DNA of 64,000 nt from Anaerolineales bacterium (GTDB lineage Bacteria; Chloroflexota; Anaerolineae; Anaerolineales; Villigracilaceae). Positions 33,362 to 42,863 of this stretch are shown piece after piece. A program made the translations under genes and the position numbers. Each line of letters starts with the position of its first letter. The stretch's first letter is position 1. The stretch lies in contig JABTUU010000002.1 in assembly GCA_015075275.1 (NCBI GenBank), positions 1,116,001 through 1,180,000 on the forward strand. Direction: 5' to 3'. The notes under the pieces were generated by a model. That model did not search any database, was not told the origin of the DNA, and was given only the letters and a program-made list of their open reading frames with translations.

Positions 33362-34522
33362 ATGGACTCGACCGAGAAACAATATAATAAGCAAGCAGAT
33401 GAACCCTTCGCCCAAATAAAAGTAGTCGGCGTGGGCGGCGGCGGATCGAACGCTGTCAATCGCATGATTGACGAAGGCATTCAAGGCGTTGAATTCATTA
33501 CCGCCAATACCGATGCGCAGGCTTTGATCAACGCAAAGTCTGCGATGCGCGTGCGGCTTGGCGATAAGTTAACGCGCGGACTGGGCGCCGGCGGCAACCC
33601 GGAAGTTGGGCGTAAAGCTGCTGAAGAATCCGCCGATGAACTGTATAAGGTTATGCAAGGCGCGGATATGGTCTTCGTCACCGCCGGTATGGGCGGAGGC
33701 ACCGGCACCGGCGCCGCGCCGGTTGTCGCGCAGATTGCGAAAGAATGCGGCGCGCTCACCATCGGTGTTGTGACGCGCCCCTTCACGTTCGAAGGCGGTC
33801 GCCGGCTCTCTTCCGCTGAATCGGGTATTGACAAACTCAAGGAACATGCGGATACGCTGATTGTGATCCCGAATGACCGTTTGCTGCAAATTGCCGATAA
33901 GCGCGCCAGCCTGCAAGATGCGTTTCGTCTCGCAGACGATGTGCTTCATCAGGGCATTCAAGGCATCTCCGAGTTGATTACCATCCCCGGCTTGATTAAC
34001 CTTGACTTTGCCGATGTGCGCGCGATCATGTCGGAGGGCGGCGCCGCCCTTATGGCGGTTGGGACTGGGACAGGCGATGAGCGCGCGCGCAAAGCCGCTG
34101 AAGACGCGATCTCATCCAAACTGCTTGATATCACGATTGACGGCGCGCGCGGCGTGTTATTTAATGTTACCGGCGGACCGAATATGACCCTCTTCGAGGT
34201 GAACCAAGCCGCGGCAATTATTCGCGAAACGGCGCACCCCGATGTGAATATGATCTTCGGCGCGGTGATTGATCCGAACATGGGCGACGATATCCGCATT
34301 ACGGTGATCGCGACCGGCTTTGAGCGCAACTCAATGCCGCGCCGTGCGCTGGAACGCAACACGCGCGAGAACAAACGAACGCAAGCGGACGTATTCTCGC
34401 GCCCGCTCGAATCGGTTTCGGTTCAAGCCGACGTTCAAACGGGCGAAACAAAATCGGCTCCATTGCCGCCTCTTAACAAGGACGATCTCGATATCCCGAC
34501 CTTTTTACGGAATCGAAGATAA
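33362..34522 (+). CDS. ftsZ: Division protein FtsZ
   Basis: A 386-residue tubulin-like GTPase. The GTP-binding signature [10 protein letters not shown] is present, with [14 protein letters not shown] near the start. After a short linker the C-terminal tail [10 protein letters not shown] is the conserved peptide that binds FtsA. GGAGG (33351-33355) precedes the ATG by six bases. The 130-base gap behind ftsA could hold an extra promoter (TATGAT near 33327), but that is weak. Confidence 0.97.
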   Translation: MDSTEKQYNKQADEPFAQIKVVGVGGGGSNAVNRMIDEGIQGVEFITANTDAQALINAKSAMRVRLGDKLTRGLGAGGNPEVGRKAAEESADELYKVMQGADMVFVTAGMGGGTGTGAAPVVAQIAKECGALTIGVVTRPFTFEGGRRLSSAESGIDKLKEHADTLIVIPNDRLLQIADKRASLQDAFRLADDVLHQGIQGISELITIPGLINLDFADVRAIMSEGGAALMAVGTGTGDERARKAAEDAISSKLLDITIDGARGVLFNVTGGPNMTLFEVNQAAAIIRETAHPDVNMIFGAVIDPNMGDDIRITVIATGFERNSMPRRALERNTRENKRTQADVFSRPLESVSVQADVQTGETKSAPLPPLNKDDLDIPTFLRNRR

Positions 34523-34524
34523 TA

Positions 34525-34555
34525 TTTTGTAGGCGGCAGAATGCCGTCTCTGCAA
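34525..34555. repeat. Palindromic element behind ftsZ
   Basis: The sequence GTAGGCGGCAGAATGCCGTC folds as GGCGGCA with TGCCGTC (one G-T type mismatch) and is followed by TCTGC. The GTAGG start recalls the element at 17301. It lies directly behind the ftsZ stop. Confidence 0.4.
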
Positions 34556-34590
34556 GTCAAATAATCGAGTTGAGTTCGCCTCCTTAGCCG

Positions 34591-34632
34591 GAGCGATTCG
34601 AGTGCGTCTGGGCGAGATGCATCGAATCGCTC
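34591..34632. repeat. Eleven-bp inverted repeat behind ftsZ, possible terminator
   Basis: GAGCGATTCGA (34591-34601) pairs perfectly with TCGAATCGCTC (34622-34632) across a 20-base loop. No U-run follows, so it may be an end-of-operon structure or a processing site rather than an intrinsic terminator. Confidence 0.45.
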
Positions 34633-34727
34633 TGCGCATTTAATGGATTGCGGCTGAGCGGCGTAACTTTTATCGTTTTCGAAATATAATCAGGTGAGAT
34701 ATAATTGCATTATAAAGCGATTAAAGC

Positions 34728-35639
34728 ATGAAAGTTCTTGTTCTCAATAACGACTTAATAGCGCGCGCTGTGATTCAGCAGACGTTGCAGGCGAGCGGAC
34801 ATGAAGCGGTTGGCGCCGAAGACAGCGACACGGCTCTGTTTCTCCTTAAAAATGGAGAATTCCGTTTTATTATCGCCGATTACGATAATACCGACGGCAA
34901 CGATAAAGAATTCATCCATAAAGCGCGAAATATAGGGCAGGCGGACTACGCGTACATCTTGTTGATCGTCAATAAAACGCAAGCCGTTAATGCGGCGACG
35001 TCGCATCTGGGCGCGGACGATTATCTTAGTAAACCTATTGTGCCTGCCGAATTGAAATTGCGCGTGTCTATTGGCGAACGCATCCTTGCTCTCGGCGATA
35101 ACCTTGTCCACGCGAAAGAGACGCTCGATCATCTCGCGATGGTGGATGTTTTGACGGGCGCGTTGAACCGCATCGCTTTTATGATCTTTTCGCGCGGCGA
35201 ACTTGAACGCGCGCGACGCGCTCAGGCTTCGTTGAGTTTGATCGCGTTCAACGTGGATAATTTCAAAGCTATTAATGAAAAGTATGGGCGCGACGTTGGC
35301 AACGACACGTTGACGGTCATCGCGCAAGGCATTCGCGAAAAGAGCCGTCCATACGACGGGTTGGGACGCCTTGACGCGGATGCGTTCATGCTTATCTTGC
35401 CCGGTGTGATCGGCGCCGATGCGGAGAAGATCGCCGCTCGTATTATCAAGAGCATTGCGAATACGCAAATCTCTCTGCTGGACGGCGTAGAATTAAAAAT
35501 CAACGTACGGGCTGGCATCGCCTCTTCGTCGCGCGTTACCGTCTCTACGGAGATGGACGCGCTGATCGAACGCGTGAATGAAGCCGTGGCGATGGCGAAG
35601 CGCGAGGATGGGGATCAAATTTACACAATCTATGTGTGA
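34728..35639 (+). CDS. Receiver-GGDEF protein with degenerate catalytic motif
   Basis: A 303-residue protein with an N-terminal receiver (about 1-118; acceptor Asp in I-I-A-D-Y-D and the Lys of L-S-K-P-I, but N-N-D in place of the usual acidic pair) and a C-terminal GGDEF-type domain (about 135-300). The active-site loop reads G-R-L-D-A-D-A-F instead of G-G-D-E-F, so diguanylate cyclase activity is unlikely. It may bind GTP or c-di-GMP, or act by protein contact. It follows ftsZ by 205 bases on the same strand. Confidence 0.85.
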   Translation: MKVLVLNNDLIARAVIQQTLQASGHEAVGAEDSDTALFLLKNGEFRFIIADYDNTDGNDKEFIHKARNIGQADYAYILLIVNKTQAVNAATSHLGADDYLSKPIVPAELKLRVSIGERILALGDNLVHAKETLDHLAMVDVLTGALNRIAFMIFSRGELERARRAQASLSLIAFNVDNFKAINEKYGRDVGNDTLTVIAQGIREKSRPYDGLGRLDADAFMLILPGVIGADAEKIAARIIKSIANTQISLLDGVELKINVRAGIASSSRVTVSTEMDALIERVNEAVAMAKREDGDQIYTIYV

Positions 35640-35643
35640 GGCG

Positions 35644-35961
35644 TTACACGCCGAAAAATTGTAGAAGAAACAGCGCGATCATTCCCGCTAGAATGGTCGT
35701 GAATGTATTCCGACTGATCCATGCGGCGACAATGGCGATCAGCCCGGCAAGCAGGCGATGATTCTCGAGGGAAAAGGAGAGCGCGCCTTCGCGTAAAAAT
35801 ACTTCGGGGAAAATGATGGCGGACAATACCGCCGGAGGAACATAATGCAGAGCTTTGCGCATTGTTTCCGGGATGTGAAATTTACCGAACAGATAGATCA
35901 GAGAAAATCGGATTCCAAAAGTGATTAACCCGCCGAGCGCCATAACAAGCCAAATGTTCAT
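35644..35961 (-). CDS. azlD: AzlD-type branched-chain amino acid export subunit
   Basis: A 105-residue protein with three to four membrane helices and the AzlD-style stretch A-L-H-Y-V-P-P-A-V-L-S-A-I. It is the small partner of AzlC; together they export branched-chain amino acids or analogues. Its start overlaps the azlC stop by four bases. It converges with the GGDEF gene, leaving only four bases between the stops. Confidence 0.88.
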   Translation of the reverse strand: MNIWLVMALGGLITFGIRFSLIYLFGKFHIPETMRKALHYVPPAVLSAIIFPEVFLREGALSFSLENHRLLAGLIAIVAAWISRNTFTTILAGMIALFLLQFFGV

Positions 35962-36671
35962 GAATCCCCCGATAAGCGCGCGCCGACTGTCTTGTTCTCT
36001 AGTAGCGTTCCTACGATGATGCCCGCTAGCGCTGCGATGAGCAAGCCCAATTTATAAGGGAGCGCATATGCCACAAGCGCCGCGCCTCCGGCAGTCAACG
36101 CGGCGGCGATCGCCGGACGTGTCTTCAATGCCGGCACAACCATCGCTATGAATGTCAGCGGTAGGGCAAAATCCAGCGACCATGAATCGGGAATGGCCGT
36201 GCCGAGAAGGATGCCTGTCGCTGTGCTGAACATCCAGATCGCCCATAATGCGAGTCCCGCGCCCAGCATAAACCAGTGACTTTCCGGTTGCAGTTCGTTG
36301 GTTTCATAGTGGATGATGCTGGGAGCGTAGGCTTCATCGGTGAGCAGGTAGCTTAGTAAGGCTTTCCAACGCGTCGGCAGCGAAGCAAGATAAGGGGCGA
36401 GCGAAGCGGAATAGAGCATGTGCCGTAAGTTGACTACGGCAATCGTCAGTACGATCACGAAGCCGGGCGCGACATTATTGATCAATTGCGTCGTAATGAA
36501 CTGCGCCGAACCTGCGAATACGATCGGAGACATCATCTGCGCTTCAACGGCGGATAGCCCCGCCTCGATAGCGAGCGCGCCGTAGATCATGCCAAACGGA
36601 AAAACGCCAATCAACAGCGGAAACTCTGCGCGAATTCCCGCCCAGAAATATTTGTTTTTAAGGCTGGTCAT
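35958..36671 (-). CDS. azlC: AzlC-type branched-chain amino acid permease
   Basis: A 237-residue membrane protein of the AzlC/LIV-E family. The family pattern P-L-L-I-G-V-F-P-F-G-M-I-Y-G is near the start, and F-A-G-S-A-Q-F and V-N-L-R-H-M-L-Y follow. It forms a pair with AzlD encoded just downstream. The 82-base gap to the next minus-strand gene shows no clear promoter. Confidence 0.92.
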   Translation of the reverse strand: MTSLKNKYFWAGIRAEFPLLIGVFPFGMIYGALAIEAGLSAVEAQMMSPIVFAGSAQFITTQLINNVAPGFVIVLTIAVVNLRHMLYSASLAPYLASLPTRWKALLSYLLTDEAYAPSIIHYETNELQPESHWFMLGAGLALWAIWMFSTATGILLGTAIPDSWSLDFALPLTFIAMVVPALKTRPAIAAALTAGGAALVAYALPYKLGLLIAALAGIIVGTLLENKTVGARLSGDS

Positions 36672-36753
36672 CGGGTAAGTATAGTCGAACCCGGCTGTCT
36701 CCTATAATAGGCTTTTGAGCGGCAGATTTATCCAGTCAGTCGAATTTTCACGA

Positions 36754-37797
36754 TTACGTAGATATATTCCACTTTAATGATAAATAGAGAGCAAGGATCA
36801 ATAACAAGATTGCAAACGCGTTGAAAAGGACGCCGATCTCCGTCGTTTCGCGCGCGATAACGAGAGACATAGGCAGGTTATGAAAGATAGTTTTTAATTC
36901 TTCGGCGCTGGTTGCAGCGGAATAGACGCCGCCGGTCATTTCTGCAATTTGCCGTAAAGTGAATTCATCCAACTCAATGGGACCTAGCCGTCCGCTGCCA
37001 AAGCCGAAATTCGGAGAACTAAACTGATCGGCGCTGGCAAATAAGTCGCCGCAGATTAAAGGCGAAGTATTGTTGACCGTTCCAAACCCAATCGTGTACA
37101 GATGGATGCCGCGCGCTGCCGCTTCGTTGGCTGCTATAAATGGCGAAGGCCCAGCGTTGCTTGAACCGTCAGTCAGAAGCACGATCATGTGCGGCGCAGA
37201 TTCGCCCGGCGGCGAAGGTTGAGCGGGAACGTTTAACTGAACCGGTGGGACGCGGCTGTCCGCTTCGGCGATCGCGTCAATTGAACGTAGGATGGCGCTG
37301 CCGATCGCTGTGCGCCGTCCGGGCGTGAGCGAATGGATCGCATGTGCCAACGCTGTTCGATTTCTGGTCGGCGCTTGAATTAATTCGGCAAAACCGGCGA
37401 AAGCGACAACGCCGATTTGCGTATCTTTGCTTTGGCTTTGAATAAAACTAAGCGCGGCTTGTTGTGCGGCGGTCAGGCGGTTAGGCGGGATGTCGGTCGA
37501 GCACATGCTGAGCGATACGTCCATTGCGAGAATGATCGTCGCACGGTTGGATGGGACCGTAACTTCGGCGGTAGGGCGCGCAAGCGAAAACGTCAGACTT
37601 GTTAGCGTGAGTAGAAATAAGGTGAACGGCGCGTGTCTGCGCCACTTTGACTGATGCGCCGCTGCTTCCTGTATCAACGACAGGCTTGAATAACGAACGA
37701 CGAAGCGTTTGCGCCGTTTTAAGATCAATAGATATATCGCTGCTAGGATAGGTATGAAAATGAGCAGCGAAAGAAAGCCCGGTCGCAATAGACTCAT
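36754..37797 (-). CDS. VWA-domain membrane protein (BatA/B-like), second copy
   Basis: A 347-residue protein with two N-terminal membrane segments, a von Willebrand A domain (about 85-310) and one C-terminal membrane segment. The metal-ion site is A-M-D-V-S-L-S, a D-x-S-x-S motif, with the downstream T-D-G-S-S. It overlaps the preceding VWA gene by four bases. VWA pairs with MoxR and DUF58 proteins are thought to assist assembly or activation of other proteins. Confidence 0.88.
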   Translation of the reverse strand: MSLLRPGFLSLLIFIPILAAIYLLILKRRKRFVVRYSSLSLIQEAAAHQSKWRRHAPFTLFLLTLTSLTFSLARPTAEVTVPSNRATIILAMDVSLSMCSTDIPPNRLTAAQQAALSFIQSQSKDTQIGVVAFAGFAELIQAPTRNRTALAHAIHSLTPGRRTAIGSAILRSIDAIAEADSRVPPVQLNVPAQPSPPGESAPHMIVLLTDGSSNAGPSPFIAANEAAARGIHLYTIGFGTVNNTSPLICGDLFASADQFSSPNFGFGSGRLGPIELDEFTLRQIAEMTGGVYSAATSAEELKTIFHNLPMSLVIARETTEIGVLFNAFAILLLILALYLSLKWNIST

Positions 37798-38819
37798 GGC
37801 GCCCGCCCGAACCAGAGCAGCGAAAGCGCGCCCCCAGTGAAAAAGAATAGCATGGCTATCCCTGCGAACAGCGAGGTTAGTTCCGATTCCTCCGCGCGGA
37901 TGATTAATTTCGGTCGAAGCGCGCTGTAAATTCCACGCAGCTGATTCTCATCACCGGCATTGTAATATGTTCCGCCGGCGGCGTTGGCGACAGCCTGCAA
38001 CATCGGTTCGTCCAATTGTGTGTGGACGGTAAACCCATCTATGGTTAGAGCGGTTCCCGCGACAGAACCGACGCCCACCGTATAAACGCGGATTCCCAGA
38101 TTAGCGGCAAGGTCCGCGGCGATGATCGGATCCGGTTCTTGATTATTTTCGCCGTCTGAAAATAGGACGATTGCGGCGTGCGGATACCAGCCTTGCGGAC
38201 TGGCGCCGGGCAGCAGCGAGAAATTGGGCGGCGGTTGAGCGCTGTTGAGGACGTTGCTTGTTTGCAGGAACGGCGGATCACCCGCATCTACTGCGACTGT
38301 GTTAAGTGCGACCAGAATCCCGTTGCCGACCGACGTGCCGCGCCGCGGCGCGAGGCGTTGAATCGTATCAACGATCTCAGCGCGCTGATCGGTCGGAGTT
38401 TGTACGGTCACGCCGCTGTCGCTGAAGGCGGTCACGCCGATGCGTATGTTGGCAGGCTGATGGTTTACAAAATTGAGCGCGGCGGTTTTTGCCGCTTCCA
38501 TGCGCGTTGGATTTACATCGTCCGCCGCCATGCTGCCGGAGATGTCGAACGCGAGAACGACTACGCCTTCTATGCGCGGCAGGTGGAGCGCGGCTTGCGG
38601 ACGCGCGAGAGAGAAGATCAAAATCACGACGCCGACGAAGAATAGAATCGCAGACAGCGAGCGCCGCGCAGGCGCGCGCCCAGATGAGTCGCGTACGATA
38701 CCGAAGTTCCCATAGCGCGCGGCGGCTTCGCGTTTCCGTTTTTGGATTCGTTGATACGCCCAGATCTGTAACGGAACGCTCAATAACAAGTAGAGGAGGG
38801 ATGACCAGATGAATGACAT
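37794..38819 (-). CDS. VWA-domain membrane protein (BatA/B-like), first copy
   Basis: A 341-residue protein with the same layout as its downstream neighbour: two N-terminal hydrophobic segments, a VWA domain with the metal site A-F-D-I-S-G-S and the S-D-G-E-N motif, and a C-terminal membrane segment. The two are probably products of gene duplication. It belongs to the MoxR-DUF58-VWA-VWA unit. Confidence 0.88.
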   Translation of the reverse strand: MSFIWSSLLYLLLSVPLQIWAYQRIQKRKREAAARYGNFGIVRDSSGRAPARRSLSAILFFVGVVILIFSLARPQAALHLPRIEGVVVLAFDISGSMAADDVNPTRMEAAKTAALNFVNHQPANIRIGVTAFSDSGVTVQTPTDQRAEIVDTIQRLAPRRGTSVGNGILVALNTVAVDAGDPPFLQTSNVLNSAQPPPNFSLLPGASPQGWYPHAAIVLFSDGENNQEPDPIIAADLAANLGIRVYTVGVGSVAGTALTIDGFTVHTQLDEPMLQAVANAAGGTYYNAGDENQLRGIYSALRPKLIIRAEESELTSLFAGIAMLFFFTGGALSLLWFGRAP

Positions 38820-38826
38820 GGAAATC

Positions 38827-38876
38827 AGAGAGTAGAGAGTAGAGAGTAGAGAGTAGTCATCTGCTCTCTACTCTCT
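38827..38876. repeat. Tandem heptamer repeat forming an intercistronic hairpin
   Basis: AGAGAGT is repeated four times without gap (38827-38854). The last copies (38841-38853) pair perfectly over 13 bases with CTCTCTACTCTCT (38864-38876). It lies between the DUF58 stop and the start of the first VWA gene, so in mRNA it would form a strong hairpin before the VWA ribosome-binding site. Confidence 0.7.
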
Positions 38877-38882
38877 GTTGAT

Positions 38883-39791
38883 CTACTTCTTTCTAACCTG
38901 CCGTCTTTGCTTTGCAAACTTTACGATCGAACGAACGAGATCGTCTTCCGTCGAGAGTTGCAACACATCTACGCCCGCGCGTCGGAATGCTTCGTCCAAA
39001 TTTTTTTCACGTTGTTGCGCGTCGGCGAAAAACTTTTTTCGGAATTTCACATCGTGCGTATCCACGAATAGCTGCGCCCCGGTCTCGGCGTCTTCCATTA
39101 TTGCCATGCCGATGTCGGGCAACTCCTCCTCGCGCGGATCGCACAACCGCACCGCAATCGTCTCGTGCCGCCGACCCAACAGACTCAACGAACGCTCCCA
39201 GCCCGGTTCGCTGATGAAATCGGAGACAACAAAAACAAGCGAGCGTCGTTTGATTGAGTTCAACGCGCTGTCGAAAAAAGATTTGAGATTCGTGAACTGC
39301 GATCGCGTCATGCGCGGCTGTTTCATCATATCGTTGATGAGGCGCAGCGTCTGCGCTTTTCCGCCTCGCGCCGGGACCGTGTGCTGGCTTCCGCTCCCGA
39401 ACATCATCGCCCCCACGCGGTTTCCGTGGCGCGTGAGTAATCTTGCAAAGACGGTTGCAAAATCAATGAGTACCGCCCGCTTTTCACGCGATGATTGCGT
39501 CGTTCCAAAATCTATCGAGGGACTCAAGTCGAGCAAAAACCATGCGGTGATCTCACGGTCTTCGTGATACTGGCGCACATACGGGGAATCCATGCGCGCG
39601 GTGACGTTCCAATCCATGTAGCGGATATCGTCGCCGGGCTGATATTCGCGCAGGTCGGCAAAGTCTACTCCAGAACCGTAAAACAGCGTGCGATAGTCGC
39701 CTTGCAATAGCCCGTCGAGACGGCGGATGACGGTCCAATCGAGATGCAGTAAAAGCCGCTCAGGCGTTGCTGCTGGCATTGACATGTTCAT
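38883..39791 (-). CDS. DUF58-family protein
   Basis: A 302-residue soluble protein with the DUF58 core: G-D-Y-R-T-L-F-Y-G-S-G-V-D-F, R-E-Y-Q-P-G-D-D-I-R-Y-M-D-W and a VWA-like fold (L-L-D-L-S-P-S) behind it. It overlaps the MoxR ATPase gene by 32 bases, so translation is coupled. ATG 39785 is an alternative start. DUF58 proteins are standard partners of MoxR ATPases. Confidence 0.9.
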   Translation of the reverse strand: MNMSMPAATPERLLLHLDWTVIRRLDGLLQGDYRTLFYGSGVDFADLREYQPGDDIRYMDWNVTARMDSPYVRQYHEDREITAWFLLDLSPSIDFGTTQSSREKRAVLIDFATVFARLLTRHGNRVGAMMFGSGSQHTVPARGGKAQTLRLINDMMKQPRMTRSQFTNLKSFFDSALNSIKRRSLVFVVSDFISEPGWERSLSLLGRRHETIAVRLCDPREEELPDIGMAIMEDAETGAQLFVDTHDVKFRKKFFADAQQREKNLDEAFRRAGVDVLQLSTEDDLVRSIVKFAKQRRQVRKK

Positions 39792-40773
39792 GTAAAGGCG
39801 CCGCAGGGATGGGAATGCGGTCGAGAATCTTTTTTAATAAAATATCGCCGCTCATATTTTCAGAGAGCGCCTCGTATGATAGTACGATGCGATGACGCAT
39901 AACGTCAAACGCCATATCGAATACGTCTTGCGGCAGAGCGTAGTCGCGTCCGCGCACGAAGGCGAGCGCGCGGGCGGTGAGAATTAAATTGATCGAGGCG
40001 CGCGGGCTGGCGCCGAACAATATGAAGCGTTCCAATTCCTTCAGACCTATTTCAGAAGGATTGCGGGTCGCGGTCGCCAAGCGAACGGCGTATTCGATCA
40101 ACGAGGGATCAACGTACACGTTATCCGCTTTCTTTTGCAGCGTAAGCAATTGTTCGATGGTTAGCGCAGTTTGGACGATTTGCAGCGCGGCGGTCATCCG
40201 CTCGACGATGACGAATTCTTCCGTTGCGGAGGGATAGCCCACCAACACTTTGAGCATGAAGCGGTCTACTTGCGCTTCGGGCAATGCATACGTCCCTTCC
40301 GTCTCAATCGGATTTTGAGTCGCCAACACCAGAAATGGATTCGGCGTTGCATACGTTTCGCGCCCGATGGTCGCTTGACGTTCCTGCATCGCTTCGAGCA
40401 ACGCACTTTGCACTTTGGCGGGCGCGCGATTGATCTCGTCGGCTAGGAGTAAGTTCGTGAAAACAGGACCAAGCGACGTTTCAAACTTTCCCGTTTTTTG
40501 ATTGTAAATGCGCGTGCCGACCAGATCGGCGGGGACAAGATCGGGCGTGAACTGAATGCGCTTGAACTCGCCGCCGATCGCCTCGGCGAGAGTCTTGATT
40601 GCCATCGTCTTCGCCAGCCCCGGCACGCCCTCCACAAGGATGTGTCCGCGCGCCAGCAGAGCCACGATCATCCGCTCGAGCAAGTGATCTTGTCCGACGA
40701 TGACCTTCTTCACTTCGTACAAGACTTTCTCCATCGGCGTTCGGTTTTCAAACTCTTTGTTCGCCATCATCAA
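39760..40773 (-). CDS. MoxR-family AAA+ ATPase
   Basis: A 337-residue AAA+ protein. The Walker A is G-V-P-G-L-A-K-T, the Walker B is L-L-A-D-E-I-N-R-A and sensor 1 lies in L-A-T-Q-N-P. The MoxR signature G-P-V-F-T-N-L-L-L-A-D-E-I-N is clear. It heads the unit MoxR-DUF58-VWA-VWA and probably acts as a chaperone-like ATPase with the VWA proteins. The substrate is unknown. Confidence 0.94.
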   Translation of the reverse strand: MMMANKEFENRTPMEKVLYEVKKVIVGQDHLLERMIVALLARGHILVEGVPGLAKTMAIKTLAEAIGGEFKRIQFTPDLVPADLVGTRIYNQKTGKFETSLGPVFTNLLLADEINRAPAKVQSALLEAMQERQATIGRETYATPNPFLVLATQNPIETEGTYALPEAQVDRFMLKVLVGYPSATEEFVIVERMTAALQIVQTALTIEQLLTLQKKADNVYVDPSLIEYAVRLATATRNPSEIGLKELERFILFGASPRASINLILTARALAFVRGRDYALPQDVFDMAFDVMRHRIVLSYEALSENMSGDILLKKILDRIPIPAAPLHEHVNASSNA

Positions 40774-40810
40774 CCTCCAACTTTCAATCTTTATTCTCTA
40801 ACTTCCGCAT

Positions 40811-41626
40811 TTAATACGACGGCGCATTCATACCGCCCGTCGCCGTTCCGATCGGAACGGCGAACCCGATGCCCACGAAGAAGCTTGTGTCGGTCGGGTT
40901 GAGGATGCCGGTTACAATGCCAATGACGCGCCCATTTCGATCTAGCAGTGGACCGCCCGAATTGCCTGGGTTTGCCGCCGCGTCAAATTGGATCATGCCC
41001 TCGATGGTTGTATCGCTGTTCGGCGCGCGGAATGTGCGATTAAACCCTGAGATCACGCCCGCGCTGAACGACCACGGCAAGCCGAACGGATTTCCGATTA
41101 CAAACGCTTCGTCGCCCACGCGCATCGCGCCGGGATTTCCCAGAATCGCCGGGCGCCACTCGCGCGGCAGGGCGGCTGGTTGCAACACGGCGATGTCAAT
41201 TTCGGGCTGAGTGAGAGTTATCGTCGCCGACGATTGCGTCCCGTCCGTGAAAAAGAGTGTGATATTCGATGCGTTCGCCACGACGTGCAGGCTGGTTAGG
41301 ATCTCGCCCAGATCGTTGACGATTACGCCGCTCCCGAACGCATGACCTGCAGCGCTTTCCGCATTCGGCTGGTCGGTTTGAATTCCAACCAACGACGGCG
41401 CGATGACTGAATAAGCCTGCGCCGAAAACGCTGGACGGGGCGTGGCAGAAGCCAGCGCGGAAGCGATCGCCTCATCCACTTCGCGCCGGTTCATAACGTC
41501 GGCGGGGAAGAGGATGTTATATAGCGAAACGGCGAGCAATGCGGCGATCACGCCCCATGCGAACGGCAGCGCCCCTCTCAAGCGGATCAATGTGCGCGTT
41601 AGCCATGATTGTTTTACTTCGTTCAT
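40811..41626 (-). CDS. Trypsin-like serine protease, membrane-anchored (HtrA-like without PDZ)
   Basis: A 271-residue protein with one N-terminal membrane helix (about 18-40) and a chymotrypsin-fold domain. The catalytic triad is visible: His in T-S-L-H-V-V, Asp in E-I-D-I-A-V-L and Ser in N-P-G-N-S-G-G-P. The chain ends behind the protease domain, so the PDZ domain of DegP/HtrA is missing. It probably works outside the cytoplasmic membrane in protein quality control or signalling. Confidence 0.9.
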   Translation of the reverse strand: MNEVKQSWLTRTLIRLRGALPFAWGVIAALLAVSLYNILFPADVMNRREVDEAIASALASATPRPAFSAQAYSVIAPSLVGIQTDQPNAESAAGHAFGSGVIVNDLGEILTSLHVVANASNITLFFTDGTQSSATITLTQPEIDIAVLQPAALPREWRPAILGNPGAMRVGDEAFVIGNPFGLPWSFSAGVISGFNRTFRAPNSDTTIEGMIQFDAAANPGNSGGPLLDRNGRVIGIVTGILNPTDTSFFVGIGFAVPIGTATGGMNAPSY

Positions 41627-41690
41627 TGTAGCTCGATTATAAATGCAGATGCGGCAGAGATAGGATTCCTAACCTTGTTACAATCAACGT

Positions 41691-42863
41691 ATGACGCGCA
41701 TAGACCAAATTAGACAAATCTTTAAAGAGACTTTCAGCTGCGAACCTGCCTACATGGCGCGCGCGCCGGGCAGGGTGAATATACTCGGCGAACATGTGGA
41801 CTATAACGATGGACTCGTCCTGCCCGCCGCCATTGACCGCGCCGTGTACATCGCTTTCGCGCCTGCGAAAACGCGTCACTCTTCCATTCTGGCTGTGAAT
41901 ATGAACCAGCGAGTCGCTTTCACCCCGGCAACGATCTCGACTCGCTCTCAAATTGACTCGACGCCGCTTCCCGATTGGGCGCGCTACCCAGCTGGCGTAA
42001 TGTGGAGTCTGAGCGAGAGCGGGCTGAAAGTCTGTGCGATGAACGCGATTTTCGCTTCCGACGTTCCGATCGGCGCGGGGCTGAGTTCTTCTGCAGCGGT
42101 AGAAATGGCGTTCACTGTCGCATGGCAAACGCTCGGCGGCTGGACTCTCTCACCCATGCGACTCGCCCTCCTCGCCCAAAAAGCGGAGAATGAATACGTC
42201 GGCGTGAAAAGCGGCATCATGGATCAGTTCGCGTCCGCGTGCGGCGTGGAGGGGAAATTACTTCTGCTCGATTGTCGTTCGCTGGAATGGAAAACGCTTG
42301 CATTGCCATCGTCGGTTTCGATTGTCATTGCCGATACAACAGTGAGACGAAAGTTAACTTCAGGCGAATACAACAAACGCCGCGCCGCGTGCGAAGAGGC
42401 AGTGAGGTTGTTGCAACAATATTTGCCAGAGATCGAATCACTGCGCGACGTGAGCGTGGAAGATTTCAACCGCTTGGAAAAAAATCTTCCGCGCGAGGCG
42501 GGGATGAGGGCGCGTCACGTGGTGGAGGAGATCGCGCGGACGAGGCAGGCTGAACCGTCGCTTGAAGCGGGCGACATCCGCATGTTCGGAAAATTGATGA
42601 ACGAGTGTCACGTCAGCCTGCGCGATCTGTACGAAGTATCCTGCCCCGAACTCGACACGATGACGCGCATCGCGGGATCGCTGGAGGGTTGTTACGGCGC
42701 GAGGCTCACGGGCGCGGGCTTCGGCGGTTGCACGGTGAATCTGGTGGAAAAAAGTTTTGCGGAAAAATTTTCAACCGCATTGGCTAAGCGGTATGAAGAG
42801 GAAACAGGACTCGCTCCACAAGTTTATATTTCGCATCCATCGAACGGCGCGGAAATGTTTTAA
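41691..42863 (+). CDS. galK: Galactokinase
   Basis: A 390-residue GHMP kinase. The galactokinase signature G-R-V-N-I-L-G-E-H-V-D-Y-N-D is at about residues 28-41, the ATP-binding motif is P-I-G-A-G-L-S-S-S-A-A and the C-terminal GHMP motif is T-G-A-G-F-G-G-C-T. It phosphorylates galactose at C1. A TACAAT box ends only eight bases before the ATG, so the transcript may be nearly leaderless. No other Leloir gene is nearby. The 3' end overlaps the convergent oxidoreductase gene by four bases. Confidence 0.94.
   Translation: MTRIDQIRQIFKETFSCEPAYMARAPGRVNILGEHVDYNDGLVLPAAIDRAVYIAFAPAKTRHSSILAVNMNQRVAFTPATISTRSQIDSTPLPDWARYPAGVMWSLSESGLKVCAMNAIFASDVPIGAGLSSSAAVEMAFTVAWQTLGGWTLSPMRLALLAQKAENEYVGVKSGIMDQFASACGVEGKLLLLDCRSLEWKTLALPSSVSIVIADTTVRRKLTSGEYNKRRAACEEAVRLLQQYLPEIESLRDVSVEDFNRLEKNLPREAGMRARHVVEEIARTRQAEPSLEAGDIRMFGKLMNECHVSLRDLYEVSCPELDTMTRIAGSLEGCYGARLTGAGFGGCTVNLVEKSFAEKFSTALAKRYEEETGLAPQVYISHPSNGAEMF

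Noticed and set aside
34755..35468. Minus-strand frame of 237 codons over the receiver-GGDEF gene
   Set aside because: Long but antisense to a clear protein; composition rich in Arg, His and Ile typical of antisense translation.
38820..38880. CRISPR-like array
   Set aside because: The repeats are seven bases long, without spacers, and no cas genes are present.
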